Source of the DNA: Paenibacillus mangrovi | GTDB taxonomy: Bacteria; Bacillota; Bacilli; Paenibacillales; Paenibacillaceae | Assembly (NCBI RefSeq): GCF_022898935.1 | Contig: NZ_JALIRP010000006.1 | Location: 62,001-126,000 of the forward strand | Direction: 5' to 3' | DNA: 64,000 bases | Shown here: positions 44,051 through 53,335 of the stretch, piece by piece | Numbering within the stretch: the stretch's first letter is position 1 | Layout of the letters: every line of letters begins with the position of its first letter | The notes under the pieces: model-generated | The model's input: only the letters and a program-made list of their open reading frames with translations | Databases searched by the model: none | What the model was told of the DNA's origin: nothing | Position numbers and translations under genes: made by a program

Positions 44051-44979
44051 CTACTGCTGGCTGCCGAGAATATAAGGGCTGAATTTCTGAAACTTATCAA
44101 GCTCCGCGCGGCTTAGATCCTTCATCCTCATAACAGATCGATCAACGGGATTGTAACGGTACATTTTCATATGATCCGAAGGATACTCACTGATGTAGCT
44201 TACGCTTTGGCCATCGTTGCTCCACATGATGCAGGCCATACTGATATAGCCGTTAAAATCCCTGTCTGTGGGGACACGGGAGAACTTCTCCTGGTCTATA
44301 TCATAGGTGCACAGCCACAGGCTGGCATCCTTGCCACAGCTGAAAGTCAGCTTGTTTCCTTCTGGCGACCATGCGAAGGTAGTCGTTATGTCGGCTTGCT
44401 CAACGTTACTTTTCTTCAACCGATCCACAAGGGAAATCAATGTTCCGTCTTTAAGATCGACAACAAAAGTCAGGGGAATTCCTAGGTGATAGGAGGCTTC
44501 AATGGCGAGATAGGACTCATCCGCAGAAAGGGCAATGGCAGTAATGCCGCTTGGCCTAGGTTCCAGCTTCAGATCGAAGTGCTGGTTTCCTTTGTCGATG
44601 GACACAGAACTGACAGCCGCCGATACTTCCGATTCTCCAAGACTGGCTTTTAGAGTTACGCTGCTCTGCTGCCATAAAATATGGCTTTTATCCACTTCTT
44701 TAGCAACAGGTTTGCACTCAGGTAGTATTGAGAAAGATCCATAGGGTCGGTTATCTTTTTACCACTGTTGGTTTCATTGTTCTTGTTGCTGGCTACTGTT
44801 TCTTCATTCTTATTGCTATTTGTTGATGGTTCGATGTTATCTGAATTCGTACCTTGTTCTAAATTGGTCTTCGACGACGAGTTCGGCGGTTGATCTTCAG
44901 CTGATTTATCTCCGCCTCCGCATGCGGACAGCGATAGCATCATGGCGAGCAGGACCGAAATGCTGATTATTCTCTTCAT
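44051..44979 (-). pseudogene. Frameshifted lipoprotein gene with TolB-like C-terminal region
   Basis: Two minus-strand frames together make one protein. The first (from ATG 44979, after AGAGGAG) has a signal peptide and lipobox LSLSACGG, then a Ser/Asn-rich linker, and continues as DLSQYYLSANLLLKK before running off. The second frame continues as CKPVAKEVDKSHILWQQ and contains beta-propeller-like segments (ALSADESYLAI, WSPEGNKLTFS, WSNDGQSVSYIS). Restoring one base near 44722 (after the codons for QYY) joins them as QYYLECKPVAKEV. So the gene is broken by a single-base deletion, or the sequence has an error there. Function unknown; WD40/TolB-type lipoprotein is the best description. Confidence 0.72.
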
Positions 44980-45096
44980 CAAATGGCTCCTCTGTTTGAT
45001 TTTTTATCTAATGCTTAGACGACAGGGAAGCCGGAGAAGTTACTGCGGAGAGAAGCGGTTTTTACTAAAAATGGATTTTGGAATAAAAAAATCATC

Positions 45097-45129
45097 AAAA
45101 AGAGAGGTCCATGCAGTCATGGCCTCTCT
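45097..45129 (-). terminator. Terminator of the lipoate ligase gene
   Basis: On the minus strand AGAGAGG-CATG pairs with CATG-CCTCTCT, followed by TTTTT. It lies directly behind the lipoate ligase stop. Confidence 0.85.
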
Positions 45130-45156
45130 GTGCAGTTGGGTGCTTGAAGAAGAATA

Positions 45157-46161
45157 CTATTCTTCCAAAAATACCAGCCCGATAAAATCATCCATCTCGA
45201 TGTTGCCGAAATAATGCTTGATATCCACATCCGCCAAAGCCTCGCGAACCTCGGACTCCTCATAGCGCTTGCCGCGGAGCTTGTCCTCAATATCCGCCAC
45301 ATCGCCTACGCCGAAGAAGTCGCCGTAAATTTTAATGTCCTGAATGCGCGCTTCCTTGATGTCCATCCGGATATCGATAATGCCCACAGGGAAACGCTTG
45401 GTATGCTTGACGTTGGATTCAGGCGATTGCCCGTAGTTCCATTCCCAGTTCTGATAGCGTTCCTTGGAAATTTCATTGATTTTATCCCAATCGGCTTCTG
45501 TCAGATGATACTGCGGCACTTCCTTTGGATCCATGTTGAAAATGGCACGGAGCAGCTCGGAGCGGAATTCCTCAATCGTCATGCTGCCTTCCATCAGGTC
45601 GCTAATATTGGCAACCCGGCTGCGTACGGACTTGGTGCTCTTGGATTTGAATTTCTCCGGATTGACATTCAGAGAAGCCTGTACATCATCCAGATTCAGG
45701 TTGAACATCAGCGTGCCGTGACTGAACATCCGGCCACGGGTTGAGAACTGGGCGTTTCCGGAGATTTTTTGCTCGCCGACCTGCAGGTCATTACGTCCGC
45801 TGAGCTCAGCATTCACGCCCATGCTGCGCAGTGCATCGATCACCGGCTGGGTAAATTTCAGAAAGTTATGGAACGACTGACCGTCATCTTTCGTAATAAA
45901 GCTGAAGTTCAGGTTGCCGAGGTCATGATAGACCGCCCCGCCACCAGAAAGACGTCGTACGACTTTTATATTGTGATCCTTTACATACTCCTGGTTGATC
46001 TCTTCGATGGTGTTCTGATGCTTGCCGATAATGATGGAAGGACGGTTGATGTAGAACAGCAGATAGCTGTCTTCCTCCATTGGCAGATGCTTCAGCGTGA
46101 ACTCCTCGATAGCCAGATTAATGGCCGGATCCGTGATTCCTTGATTATCAATAAACAGCAT
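45157..46161 (-). CDS. lplJ: Lipoate--protein ligase
   Basis: A 334-residue LplA/LplJ-type enzyme that activates free lipoate with ATP and attaches it to E2 and GcvH proteins. The catalytic domain has RPSIIIGKHQNTIEEIN (about 39-55) and RRLSGGGAVYHDLGN (about 69-83), which form the lipoyl-AMP site. The C-terminal accessory domain begins near residue 255 (RFPVGIIDIRMD). The start at 46161 has GGAGGAATCAAGCT before it; the longer frame to 46239 is not supported. Confidence 0.9.
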   Translation of the reverse strand: MLFIDNQGITDPAINLAIEEFTLKHLPMEEDSYLLFYINRPSIIIGKHQNTIEEINQEYVKDHNIKVVRRLSGGGAVYHDLGNLNFSFITKDDGQSFHNFLKFTQPVIDALRSMGVNAELSGRNDLQVGEQKISGNAQFSTRGRMFSHGTLMFNLNLDDVQASLNVNPEKFKSKSTKSVRSRVANISDLMEGSMTIEEFRSELLRAIFNMDPKEVPQYHLTEADWDKINEISKERYQNWEWNYGQSPESNVKHTKRFPVGIIDIRMDIKEARIQDIKIYGDFFGVGDVADIEDKLRGKRYEESEVREALADVDIKHYFGNIEMDDFIGLVFLEE

Positions 46162-46252
46162 AGCTTGATTCCTCCGTTTAAAGGCCTGTTTAATAGTTCC
46201 TTTTAAATCCATTGTAAACCAATCGGTTGCAAGAAACAAAAAAGATTTTGCA

Positions 46253-46281
46253 TTGACGGGGCCAAAAAGTTGGAGTAATAA
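46253..46281 (+). promoter_or_regulatory. Candidate promoter of cobD-cbiZ-cbiB-cobC
   Basis: TTGACG (46253-46258) and TAATAA (46276-46281) are 17 bases apart; the predicted leader to the cobD start is only about 40 bases, too short for a cobalamin riboswitch. Confidence 0.5.
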
Positions 46282-46328
46282 TGGATTCGATCATGACTGA
46301 ATGTCAAAAGACTGGGGGAATCGTACTC

Positions 46329-47420
46329 ATGCTAGAAAGATACGGACATGGCGGCGATTTGGAGAGTGCTGCTGAGACTTATGGCCGAAGCGGATTTTTG
46401 GATTTCAGCGCCAATATCAATCCGCTTGGACCTCCTCCTGGCGTCATGAAACAGCTGGAGCACGCATTATCATCTATCATTCGGTATCCGGACCCTGGAC
46501 ATCGTGCTTTAAAAGAACTTCTTGGCTCAAGATTGTCTCTTCGTGCGGATCAGCTGTGCATAGGCAACGGGGCGGCGGAATGCATGGCTTTAATATTGCT
46601 TGGGCTTCAGCCCCGAAGAGTCGGGATCGTGGAGCCTTGCTTTTCGGAATATACGCAGCTGTCAGAACAGTTTGGTGCACAGGTTCAGTCTGTGTTCGGA
46701 ACTCGTGAAAACGGCTGGCGGGCAGATGTGGCAGAGATCGAAGGGCTTTTCAGGTCGGTGGATCTGCTGTTCATTGGACAGCCCAATAACCCGAACGGGA
46801 TTCAATACGAACTGGATCTGATGCGTCATCTGGCGGGTGAAGCGGAGCGATGCGGTACATATTTGGTGGTGGATGAGGCTTTTATCGATTTCATTCCAGA
46901 GGCGAAAAGACAGACGCTGCTGCCAGAGCTTGAACGATATCCTCATACCATTCTGGTTCGTTCGATGACGAAGTTTTACGCGATTCCGGGATTGCGCCTT
47001 GGGTATGCGGCAGCCCACCCGGATTTGGTACAGGCTATGACGAATAAGCAAGTGACCTGGAGCGTCAACGGGCTTGCTCTTCTAGCAGGTGAAGCCTGTC
47101 TGAACTGCGGCGATAGCTATGAGCGGGACACGATTGGACTGATCACCGAGCAGAGGCGGCTGCTGACTGTGGGTCTGCGGAAGCTGGGCTGTGAGGTCAG
47201 CGAGGGCGAAGCCAATTTCCTGCTGGCGGGTCTTCCGGTCCCGTGGACGGCGGAGCGTATGCAAACCGAAATGGGCAAGAGAGGTGTACTGATCCGCAGC
47301 TGCGCGATGTATCCCGGACTTGGAGAAGAATATATTCGGGTCGCAGTGAAAGCGCAGGAGGACAACAAGCAGCTTCTGAAGGTTATGGCAGAGGTGCTAG
47401 GTATCGAAGTGGATTTATGA
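46329..47420 (+). CDS. cobD: Threonine-phosphate decarboxylase CobD
   Basis: A 363-residue PLP-dependent enzyme of fold type I that makes (R)-1-amino-2-propanol O-phosphate, the linker of the B12 nucleotide loop. Diagnostic regions are the N-terminal YGHGGDL, FSANINPLGPP (about 25-35), GNGAAE (about 77-82), PNNPNG (about 154-159), VVDEAFIDF (about 179-187) and the PLP-lysine segment RSMTKFYAIPGLRLGY (about 209-224). ATG at 46329 has GGGGGA before it; an earlier ATG at 46281 is in frame. First gene of the first B12 unit. Confidence 0.88.
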   Translation: MLERYGHGGDLESAAETYGRSGFLDFSANINPLGPPPGVMKQLEHALSSIIRYPDPGHRALKELLGSRLSLRADQLCIGNGAAECMALILLGLQPRRVGIVEPCFSEYTQLSEQFGAQVQSVFGTRENGWRADVAEIEGLFRSVDLLFIGQPNNPNGIQYELDLMRHLAGEAERCGTYLVVDEAFIDFIPEAKRQTLLPELERYPHTILVRSMTKFYAIPGLRLGYAAAHPDLVQAMTNKQVTWSVNGLALLAGEACLNCGDSYERDTIGLITEQRRLLTVGLRKLGCEVSEGEANFLLAGLPVPWTAERMQTEMGKRGVLIRSCAMYPGLGEEYIRVAVKAQEDNKQLLKVMAEVLGIEVDL

Positions 47421-47490
47421 ACAGGATGGGTTCTCGAAAAACAAACAGGAGACCATCTTCTTCAGTGGATATGAAAAGGGGGAAAATAAA

Positions 47491-48213
47491 GTGGCAACAC
47501 CATTTTTGGACGGAGTAACAACGGAATATGCATCGGAGGTATGGCCGGGACTTACGCTGAAGCAGGGGGAACGGCATGTGCTGCTGCAGCTGCCTTCCAT
47601 GGTTGAAACGATGGGCAGCGCGGTTCATGGCGGGGGCGTTACACGGCTTCGGAGAATCGCCAATATTTATGTGGACCGCTCTTACGACTGTTCGGATCCG
47701 GTACGAGATGTGATGGAATGGCTGCGGGAATGGAGATATCCAATCGATACGACAGCCGGTCTGCTGACAGCCGTACAGCTGCGGTATGCGTCGGTGATGG
47801 AGGCGAAAAATGCGGAGGCAGCAGTCTTCTGCTGTGCAACCTCCGGTACCTCCAATGCGGCGAGAGCGGGCTCCGAGCGTACGACTTTTCCGGCATACAT
47901 TCCGGGAACCGTGAACATTATGCTGATGATTGATGCCAAGCTGACCCAGGCGGCAATGATCAATGCGGTGATGACGGCGGTGGAGGCCAAAGCGGCTGCT
48001 CTTGCCGATCTGAATGTACGCGATTCGGAGAACGGACTGGTGGCAACGGGCACAACCTCAGACGCGATTATTCTTGGAGTAAGCCAAAGCGGAGCCTATC
48101 CGGTCGAACATCAATATGCGGGAACGGCCACGGATCTGGGCGACATGATTGGGCGTACCGTGTACAGCGCAGTAAAAGAGGGGTTGCTTACGGCATGGGC
48201 GGAGCGCAGTTGA
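47491..48213 (+). CDS. cbiZ: Adenosylcobinamide amidohydrolase CbiZ
   Basis: A 240-residue CbiZ-family protein, which cleaves the aminopropanol side chain of adenosylcobinamide (and pseudo-B12 forms) to give cobyric acid, a salvage step. Recognised blocks are SAVHGGGVTR (about 45-54), DTTAGLLTAVQL (about 86-97), ATSGTSNAARAG (about 112-123), GTVNIMLMID (about 133-142) and TGTTSDAI (about 189-196). GTG start after AAAGGGGGAAAATAAA. It overlaps cbiB by 19 bp. Confidence 0.87.
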   Translation: MATPFLDGVTTEYASEVWPGLTLKQGERHVLLQLPSMVETMGSAVHGGGVTRLRRIANIYVDRSYDCSDPVRDVMEWLREWRYPIDTTAGLLTAVQLRYASVMEAKNAEAAVFCCATSGTSNAARAGSERTTFPAYIPGTVNIMLMIDAKLTQAAMINAVMTAVEAKAAALADLNVRDSENGLVATGTTSDAIILGVSQSGAYPVEHQYAGTATDLGDMIGRTVYSAVKEGLLTAWAERS

Positions 48214-49175
48214 CAGCCATCCTCATTCTCGCGGGGGCATTTGTTCTGGATCTGCTGATCGGAGATCCGCGCTGGATTCCGCATCCGGTCATTGGCATGG
48301 GAAAAGCGATCAAAAGACTGGAAGCTTGGATTCGCAGCCGCTTTTCTCCTACTAACTTGAAAAAAGCTGGTATTCTGCTGCCGCTTCTGGTGGTGGGAGG
48401 TTCATTTGTCATCACCTGGGTGCTGCTGAAGCTGCTCAGCTGGGTTCATCCCTGGCTTGCCTGGGCTGCCGAAGCGGTGCTGATCGCTACGACAATTGCG
48501 GTCAAGGGGCTGAAGGACGCGGGGATGGAGGTGTACCGGCATCTGCAAAAAGGCGATCTGCCGGCAGCACGCACCAGTCTCAGCATGATTGTCGGCCGTG
48601 AAACCTCGCATCTGGATGAGCCGGAGATTGTACGTGGGACGGTGGAAACCGTTGCCGAGAATATCGTGGATGCGGTCATCTCCCCGTTGCTGTATGCGCT
48701 TATCGGCGGGGCTCCTCTTGCCATGGCATACCGCGCGGTCAACACGCTGGATTCGATGGTCGGCTACAAAAACGATAAATACATTCATCTCGGCTGGGCC
48801 TCGGCCCGGCTTGACGATATCGCCAACTGGATTCCAGCCCGGCTGACGGCACTTCTGCTTACGGTATCCGCATTGATTCTGGGGATGGACTATAAAAGAG
48901 CATTCCGCACGGTACAACGTGATGCGAGAAGGCATCCGAGTCCCAACAGCGGTTTTCCGGAATCGGCGGTGGCCGGTGCGCTGGGGATCCGACTTGGCGG
49001 AACGAACGTGTACCATGGCGTTACCTCGTTCAGGGCTTACATGGGTGATGCGATAAGACCGATGGAAGCCCGGGATATTCTGCTTACGAATCGGCTATTA
49101 CTGACAACCTCGGTGATGTTCTTGGTCCTTGCACTGCTTGAGATATTGGGAGCGGGAGGTACATTATGGACATGA
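48195..49175 (+). CDS. cbiB: Adenosylcobinamide-phosphate synthase CbiB
   Basis: A 326-residue membrane enzyme that joins cobyric acid to aminopropanol phosphate (the CobD product). Family blocks are LDLLIGDPRWIPHPVIGMGK (about 17-36), SHLDEPEIVRGTVETVAENIVDAVISP split over about residues 137-163, NTLDSMVGYKN (about 188-198) and the C-terminal ARRHPSPNSG segment. Helices appear at about 5-20, 58-80, 84-105, 163-185 and 305-325. GAGGGG lies upstream of the ATG, inside cbiZ. Confidence 0.92.
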   Translation: MGGAQLTAILILAGAFVLDLLIGDPRWIPHPVIGMGKAIKRLEAWIRSRFSPTNLKKAGILLPLLVVGGSFVITWVLLKLLSWVHPWLAWAAEAVLIATTIAVKGLKDAGMEVYRHLQKGDLPAARTSLSMIVGRETSHLDEPEIVRGTVETVAENIVDAVISPLLYALIGGAPLAMAYRAVNTLDSMVGYKNDKYIHLGWASARLDDIANWIPARLTALLLTVSALILGMDYKRAFRTVQRDARRHPSPNSGFPESAVAGALGIRLGGTNVYHGVTSFRAYMGDAIRPMEARDILLTNRLLLTTSVMFLVLALLEILGAGGTLWT

Positions 49176-49792
49176 AGCGGCTGAATCTCGTGCTTATGAG
49201 GCATGGCTCTACGGTGTGGAATGAACAGAAGCGCTACTTGGGTCATACGGATCTCAGCCTCAGCAGTAAAGGCCGTGAGGAATTGATTTCTACCCGTGAC
49301 AAATTGAAAGAAATGGTCTTTGACGGCATCTACTGCAGCGATCTTGTGCGCTGCCGCGAAAGCCTGAATTTGGTACGTCCAGACCTGTCCAACGAAGCTG
49401 TATATGACAGCCGTTTGCGGGAAATGGATTTTGGGGATTGGGAAGGACATACCTATGATCAGCTTAAGGATATTCCCCTGTACCGGCAGTGGTTGGACGA
49501 CCCGCGGCATATTGCTCCTCCGCAGGGCGAGTCTTGGGAAGCATTTGAACACAGGATTACGGAGTTTCTAGAATCCATGCTGCGGATCGCAGAGGATGTA
49601 CAAGTTTTCGATTCTCCTCTGGTATCATCAGTACTTCTGGTGGCTCATGGAGGCGTGATTCGGCAGATTGTACATCATCTTCATCAGGATATAGCCTTTT
49701 GGGATATAAGAATTGAACCGGGAGATTTGCTCGTTCTGAAGCTGGAACACAATGAAATTGGCTGGTCGGGCGGTGGCCTTCATATCATTTGA
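49166..49792 (+). CDS. cobC: Histidine phosphatase, probable alpha-ribazole phosphatase CobC
   Basis: A 208-residue histidine-phosphatase-fold protein with the catalytic LMRHGSTVWN (about residues 9-18) and the late VAHGGVI (about 157-163). In this position it is most likely CobC, which removes the 5'-phosphate from alpha-ribazole phosphate or adenosylcobalamin phosphate. General phosphoglycerate-mutase-like activity cannot be excluded from sequence. GGGAGGTACATT precedes the ATG; it overlaps the cbiB stop by 10 bp and ends the first B12 unit. Confidence 0.82.
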   Translation: MDMKRLNLVLMRHGSTVWNEQKRYLGHTDLSLSSKGREELISTRDKLKEMVFDGIYCSDLVRCRESLNLVRPDLSNEAVYDSRLREMDFGDWEGHTYDQLKDIPLYRQWLDDPRHIAPPQGESWEAFEHRITEFLESMLRIAEDVQVFDSPLVSSVLLVAHGGVIRQIVHHLHQDIAFWDIRIEPGDLLVLKLEHNEIGWSGGGLHII

Positions 49793-49865
49793 AATGAGTC
49801 TAAAATGAGTTCCCTGTGGGCAGCCGCATACAGGTCAAACTACGCTGTGATTGTGATATATGTCA

Positions 49866-49894
49866 TTGTAAGGTTGTAAGATATCACCTATAAT
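49866..49894 (+). promoter_or_regulatory. Promoter for the riboswitch-controlled B12 unit
   Basis: A perfect TATAAT (49889-49894) lies 17 bases after TTGTAA (49866-49871). The predicted RNA start, near 49901, is about 40 bases before the riboswitch. Confidence 0.65.
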
Positions 49895-49941
49895 CAAGTA
49901 TTAGAGATGCATTGCCTGGAAATGAAAGTGAATAATGATAG

Positions 49942-50134
49942 CTTACGAGGTCCTGGAAAAAGCAGCTGCCGCTGCTTGTTTCATCCGGGTGAAAAGGGAA
50001 GCCGGTGCAAATCCGGCACGGTCCCGCCACTGTAAAACAGGAATATCCCGATATGCCACTGCTTCCGCTGAAAAGGAATGGGAAGGCCGGGATGATACTA
50101 CCAAGCCTGTAAGTCAGGAGACCTGCCTCATAAG
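49942..50134 (+). promoter_or_regulatory. Cobalamin riboswitch
   Basis: Core consensus parts are present: GGGAAGCCGGTGCAAATCC (about 49998-50016), then GGCACGGTCCCGCCACTGT, and the 3' segment AAGTCAGGAGACCTGCC (50111-50127). CTTACGAGG (49942-49950) can pair with CCTCATAAG (50126-50134) to close P1. This is the adenosylcobalamin-type class (RF00174). It precedes btuFCD-cobTUS and is coupled with the terminator at 50258, so high B12 should stop transcription. Confidence 0.93.
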
Positions 50135-50257
50135 AGTAATGACGGTCCTTCGAGGAAAGGATTACGTTCTAGCGCCTTTTTGCGCACTGCTGATTTTAAC
50201 TTTAGATCAATGGTGCCGGCCGAGCACGGCTGCAGCAGCAAAGGTCCGAGCAGACGT

Positions 50258-50290
50258 AAACCCTGATTCTTCTAAGAATCAGGGTTTTTT
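50258..50290 (+). terminator. Riboswitch expression-platform terminator
   Basis: AAACCCTGATTCTT (50258-50271) and AAGAATCAGGGTTT (50274-50287) are exact complements, followed by more T. It stands 158 bp before btuF and after the riboswitch, which marks it as the regulated terminator. Confidence 0.9.
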
Positions 50291-50447
50291 GTTGGGAAAA
50301 GCGTGGGCAGTCCTCCGGCGCATAGCCGCCTGACTGCATCGTTTGTTTTTCCGTGATGTACTCCGTCAAGCAGTATTCATGATCGTCATATCGCCAGGCC
50401 TCTTATGTGTCAACCCAAACGAACCATAAAGAGGAGAGAACTTGTAT

Positions 50448-51455
50448 ATGAATTTGAAATCGTCAATGAAAAGATGGTCAACCGGAATGGCGGCACTGCT
50501 GCTCGCGTTATCGCTTACGGCCTGCGGCAATGAAACGAAGGACAGCCAGACAGCACAACAGCCGGAACCGGCGAAAAAGGAAACAACCGAGCCGGCACAA
50601 ACAGACAGTCTGAAGACGACATATCCATTAACCTTGCAGGATGCAACCGGACAATCCTTTACATTCAAAGAAGCGCCGAAGCATATCGTTTCCGTGTCAC
50701 CGGCAGAGACTGAGGCGCTGTTTGCAATCGGATTGAATGATGAAATTGTAGGCGTTTCCGACTACGACGACTATCCGGAACAGGCAAAGTCCAAGCCTAA
50801 AATGGGCGGCATCATGAAACCGAATGAGGAAGCCATCATCGCAGCCCAGCCGGATGTTGTATTCACGGGCGTTTCCATGAGTGAGGAAGCAGTGAAAAAG
50901 ATGCGCGAGATGAACATTCCGATTTTTAAAACAAATCCAAAGACCGTGGATGACGTCATGAAGAATATCGAGACATACGGACTCATTACAGATCATCAAG
51001 CTGAAGCGCAAAAGGTCGTTGACCAGATGAAAGAGGAAGAGAGCAAGGTTATGGAGGCTGTAAAATCTCTGAGTGACGATCAGAAGAAAAAAGTATATAT
51101 CGAGTTCTCCCCTGGCTGGACCGTAGGTAAAGGCGAGTTCATGGATGAACTCATCACTCTTGCCGGCGGCATCAACGTGGCTTCCGATACGCAAGGCTGG
51201 AACCAGATTAGCGAAGAGAAGATAATAAAGGATAATCCTGACGTCATTTTATACGCGAATAGCGTTATCGACGATAAAACCAATAAAGGCCTCGGAGACA
51301 TCATTAAAGGCCGCAGTGGCTGGGACCAGATTACAGCCGTGAAGAACGGAGCCGTGATCGGACTGGATGATAATCTCCTCAGTCGCCCGGGTCCGCGTGT
51401 AACGCAAGGTCTTCAAGAAGTAGCTAAAGCCATCTATCCGGAGCTGTTTCAATAA
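50448..51455 (+). CDS. btuF: Corrinoid ABC transporter substrate-binding lipoprotein BtuF
   Basis: A 335-residue class III binding protein with a lipobox LSLTACGN (cysteine at about residue 25), an acidic/Gln linker, and two lobes. HIVSVSPAETEALFAIGLNDEIVGVSDYDDYP is split over about residues 80-111 and is typical of BtuF/FhuD-like proteins. Its place behind a cobalamin riboswitch and before btuCD identifies the ligand as a corrinoid. ATG at 50448 has AGAGGAGAG before it; a TTG six bases upstream is less likely. Confidence 0.88.
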   Translation: MNLKSSMKRWSTGMAALLLALSLTACGNETKDSQTAQQPEPAKKETTEPAQTDSLKTTYPLTLQDATGQSFTFKEAPKHIVSVSPAETEALFAIGLNDEIVGVSDYDDYPEQAKSKPKMGGIMKPNEEAIIAAQPDVVFTGVSMSEEAVKKMREMNIPIFKTNPKTVDDVMKNIETYGLITDHQAEAQKVVDQMKEEESKVMEAVKSLSDDQKKKVYIEFSPGWTVGKGEFMDELITLAGGINVASDTQGWNQISEEKIIKDNPDVILYANSVIDDKTNKGLGDIIKGRSGWDQITAVKNGAVIGLDDNLLSRPGPRVTQGLQEVAKAIYPELFQ

Positions 51456-52501
51456 TGAGTAAAAAACTGGCAGGTTACGGAGGGATAGGCATCGTGCTGC
51501 TGGTGCTGACCCTGCTGATCTGTCTGGGGATCGGCTCGGTCGCACTTCCAGTCAAGGACATTGTTCTGATCGTGTTACACCGGCTGCCTTGGATCGGGGA
51601 TGCGATTCAACCGACGTGGAATCCTTCTTTTGAGCAAATCATCATCAATGTTCGGCTGCCCCGCGTGCTGCTTGGCATGCTTGTCGGAGCTGCCCTTGCG
51701 GTAGCAGGCTCCGGATTTCAAGGTGTGCTTCGCAATCCGCTGGCGGACCCGTTCACGCTCGGGGTATCCTCCGGCTCAGCGGTCGGCGCGTCGATCCTGA
51801 TTTATTTTGGCATGCAGTACTCCGTGCTCGGCGCATGGACGCTGCCTGTAGTGGCCTTTGTCACCGGATCACTGACGCTGTTTGGCGTCATGGCTCTGGC
51901 TCGCGAGGGAGGGAGAATCCCCACGAACAGCCTGATCCTTTCAGGCGTGGTGATGTCGTCCTTTCTCGGGGCGGTCGTTTCTTTCCTGACCGCGATGTCC
52001 AAGCAGACGGTCAATGAGATTTTATTTTGGACAATGGGTAGCTTAAGCATGCGAGGATGGTCGTATACGGCCATCCTGCTGCCTTATTTTCTGGTTGGAT
52101 TCGTATTCATTTGGAGCCGGGCCCGTTCACTTAATCTGCTGTCTCTCGGGGAACGGCAGGCAGCACATTTGGGCGTGAATGTGGAAGGCCTCAAGATTTC
52201 GGTGCTTCTCGTCAGCACGCTGCTGACGGCGGCGGCCGTATCCATGGCTGGTGTCATTGGCTTCGTAGGACTTGTCATTCCCCATGTGATTCGGCTGATC
52301 GTAGGTCCTGATTACCGGTTTATCATTCCACTCTCCGCTATCGGCGGGGGTATATTTCTGGTATGGGCAGATACGCTTGCACGATCCGTCCTGGCTCCAA
52401 CGGAAATCCCGCTTGGCGTAGTGACTGCGTTCGTGGGTGCGCCGTTCTTCGGCTATCTGCTGTACCGCAGTAAGAAGCAGCGAAGGGGGCGAAGCTCTTG
52501 A
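51455..52501 (+). CDS. btuC: Corrinoid ABC transporter permease BtuC
   Basis: A 348-residue FecCD/BtuC-family permease with about ten helices. Conserved stretches are RLPRVLLGMLVGAALAVAG (about 66-84), GFQGVLRNPLADPFTLGVSSG (about 87-107, split by helix ends) and GFVGLVIPHVIR (about 268-279). The start ATG shares one base with the btuF stop codon, so translation is coupled. Confidence 0.92.
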   Translation: MSKKLAGYGGIGIVLLVLTLLICLGIGSVALPVKDIVLIVLHRLPWIGDAIQPTWNPSFEQIIINVRLPRVLLGMLVGAALAVAGSGFQGVLRNPLADPFTLGVSSGSAVGASILIYFGMQYSVLGAWTLPVVAFVTGSLTLFGVMALAREGGRIPTNSLILSGVVMSSFLGAVVSFLTAMSKQTVNEILFWTMGSLSMRGWSYTAILLPYFLVGFVFIWSRARSLNLLSLGERQAAHLGVNVEGLKISVLLVSTLLTAAAVSMAGVIGFVGLVIPHVIRLIVGPDYRFIIPLSAIGGGIFLVWADTLARSVLAPTEIPLGVVTAFVGAPFFGYLLYRSKKQRRGRSS

Positions 52502-53280
52502 TCGAGGTGCTCGGCGTAGGCAAGCAGTTTGGCGGCATCACTGCCTTGAATCCCCTAGATTGGACCATTGGGAAAGGTGAATGGTGGGGGATCATCGGCC
52601 CGAACGGAAGCGGCAAGTCAACGCTGATGCGTCTGCTTTCGGGAGTGGAACGGGTAAGCTCAGGTGTCGTCAACATCAACGGCAAAAATGTTACAGATTA
52701 CAGCCGGAAGCAGCTGTCGCGAATGATGGCTGTGCTCCAGCAGGAGGGAATTGCGCCCATTCATTACCCTGTGAGGGAAGTGATTGAAATGGGACGTTAT
52801 CCTTATATGGATTGGCTCGGGCGCGACTCCTCAGAGAATGTCGATTCGTTGATTGAAGGGATCATGGATAAGCTGAAGCTGCACGAGCTCGCAGAACGAC
52901 CGCTCGATGAGCTGAGCGGCGGCCAGCGGCAGCGCGTGGCTTTGGGACAGGTGATGGCGCAGGAGCCCAGCATTTTACTGCTGGATGAGCCGACAAGTTT
53001 TCTGGATATCCACTATCAGCAGCAGTTTATGGAGCTAGTGGCGAACTGGAGGAAGGAAACGGGAATCACAGTCATCGCCGTACTGCATGACCTCAATCTG
53101 GCGGCTCAATATTGTGACAAGCTGCTCGTGCTTCGTGACGGAAAGGCGGTTGGCATGGGTACGCCGCAGGAAATGCTGACGGCAGAAAACATTCGGGTCG
53201 TATATGAAGTGGAGCCTGTTGTTGTGGCTCATCCGGCCAGCGGTGTACCGCAGGTGCTGTTATCCAGGCAAACCATGTAG
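52498..53280 (+). CDS. btuD: Corrinoid ABC transporter ATP-binding protein BtuD
   Basis: A 260-residue FecE/BtuD-type ATPase: Walker A GPNGSGKST (about residues 34-42), Q-loop, signature LSGGQRQRVALGQ (about 139-151), Walker B LLLDEPTSFLD (about 160-170) and the switch histidine in VLHDLN. TTG start overlapping the btuC stop, with AAGGGGGCG before it. It completes BtuFCD. Confidence 0.92.
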   Translation: MIEVLGVGKQFGGITALNPLDWTIGKGEWWGIIGPNGSGKSTLMRLLSGVERVSSGVVNINGKNVTDYSRKQLSRMMAVLQQEGIAPIHYPVREVIEMGRYPYMDWLGRDSSENVDSLIEGIMDKLKLHELAERPLDELSGGQRQRVALGQVMAQEPSILLLDEPTSFLDIHYQQQFMELVANWRKETGITVIAVLHDLNLAAQYCDKLLVLRDGKAVGMGTPQEMLTAENIRVVYEVEPVVVAHPASGVPQVLLSRQTM

Positions 53281-53335
53281 CTATGTAAACGGTTAGACTT
53301 TGTATAGAAAATGATCGAACTTAGGAGGAAACATC

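Noticed and set aside
49935..50333. A 132-codon frame across the cobalamin riboswitch
   Set aside because: It runs through the aptamer and the terminator stem, which are conserved as RNA; the protein has no family features.
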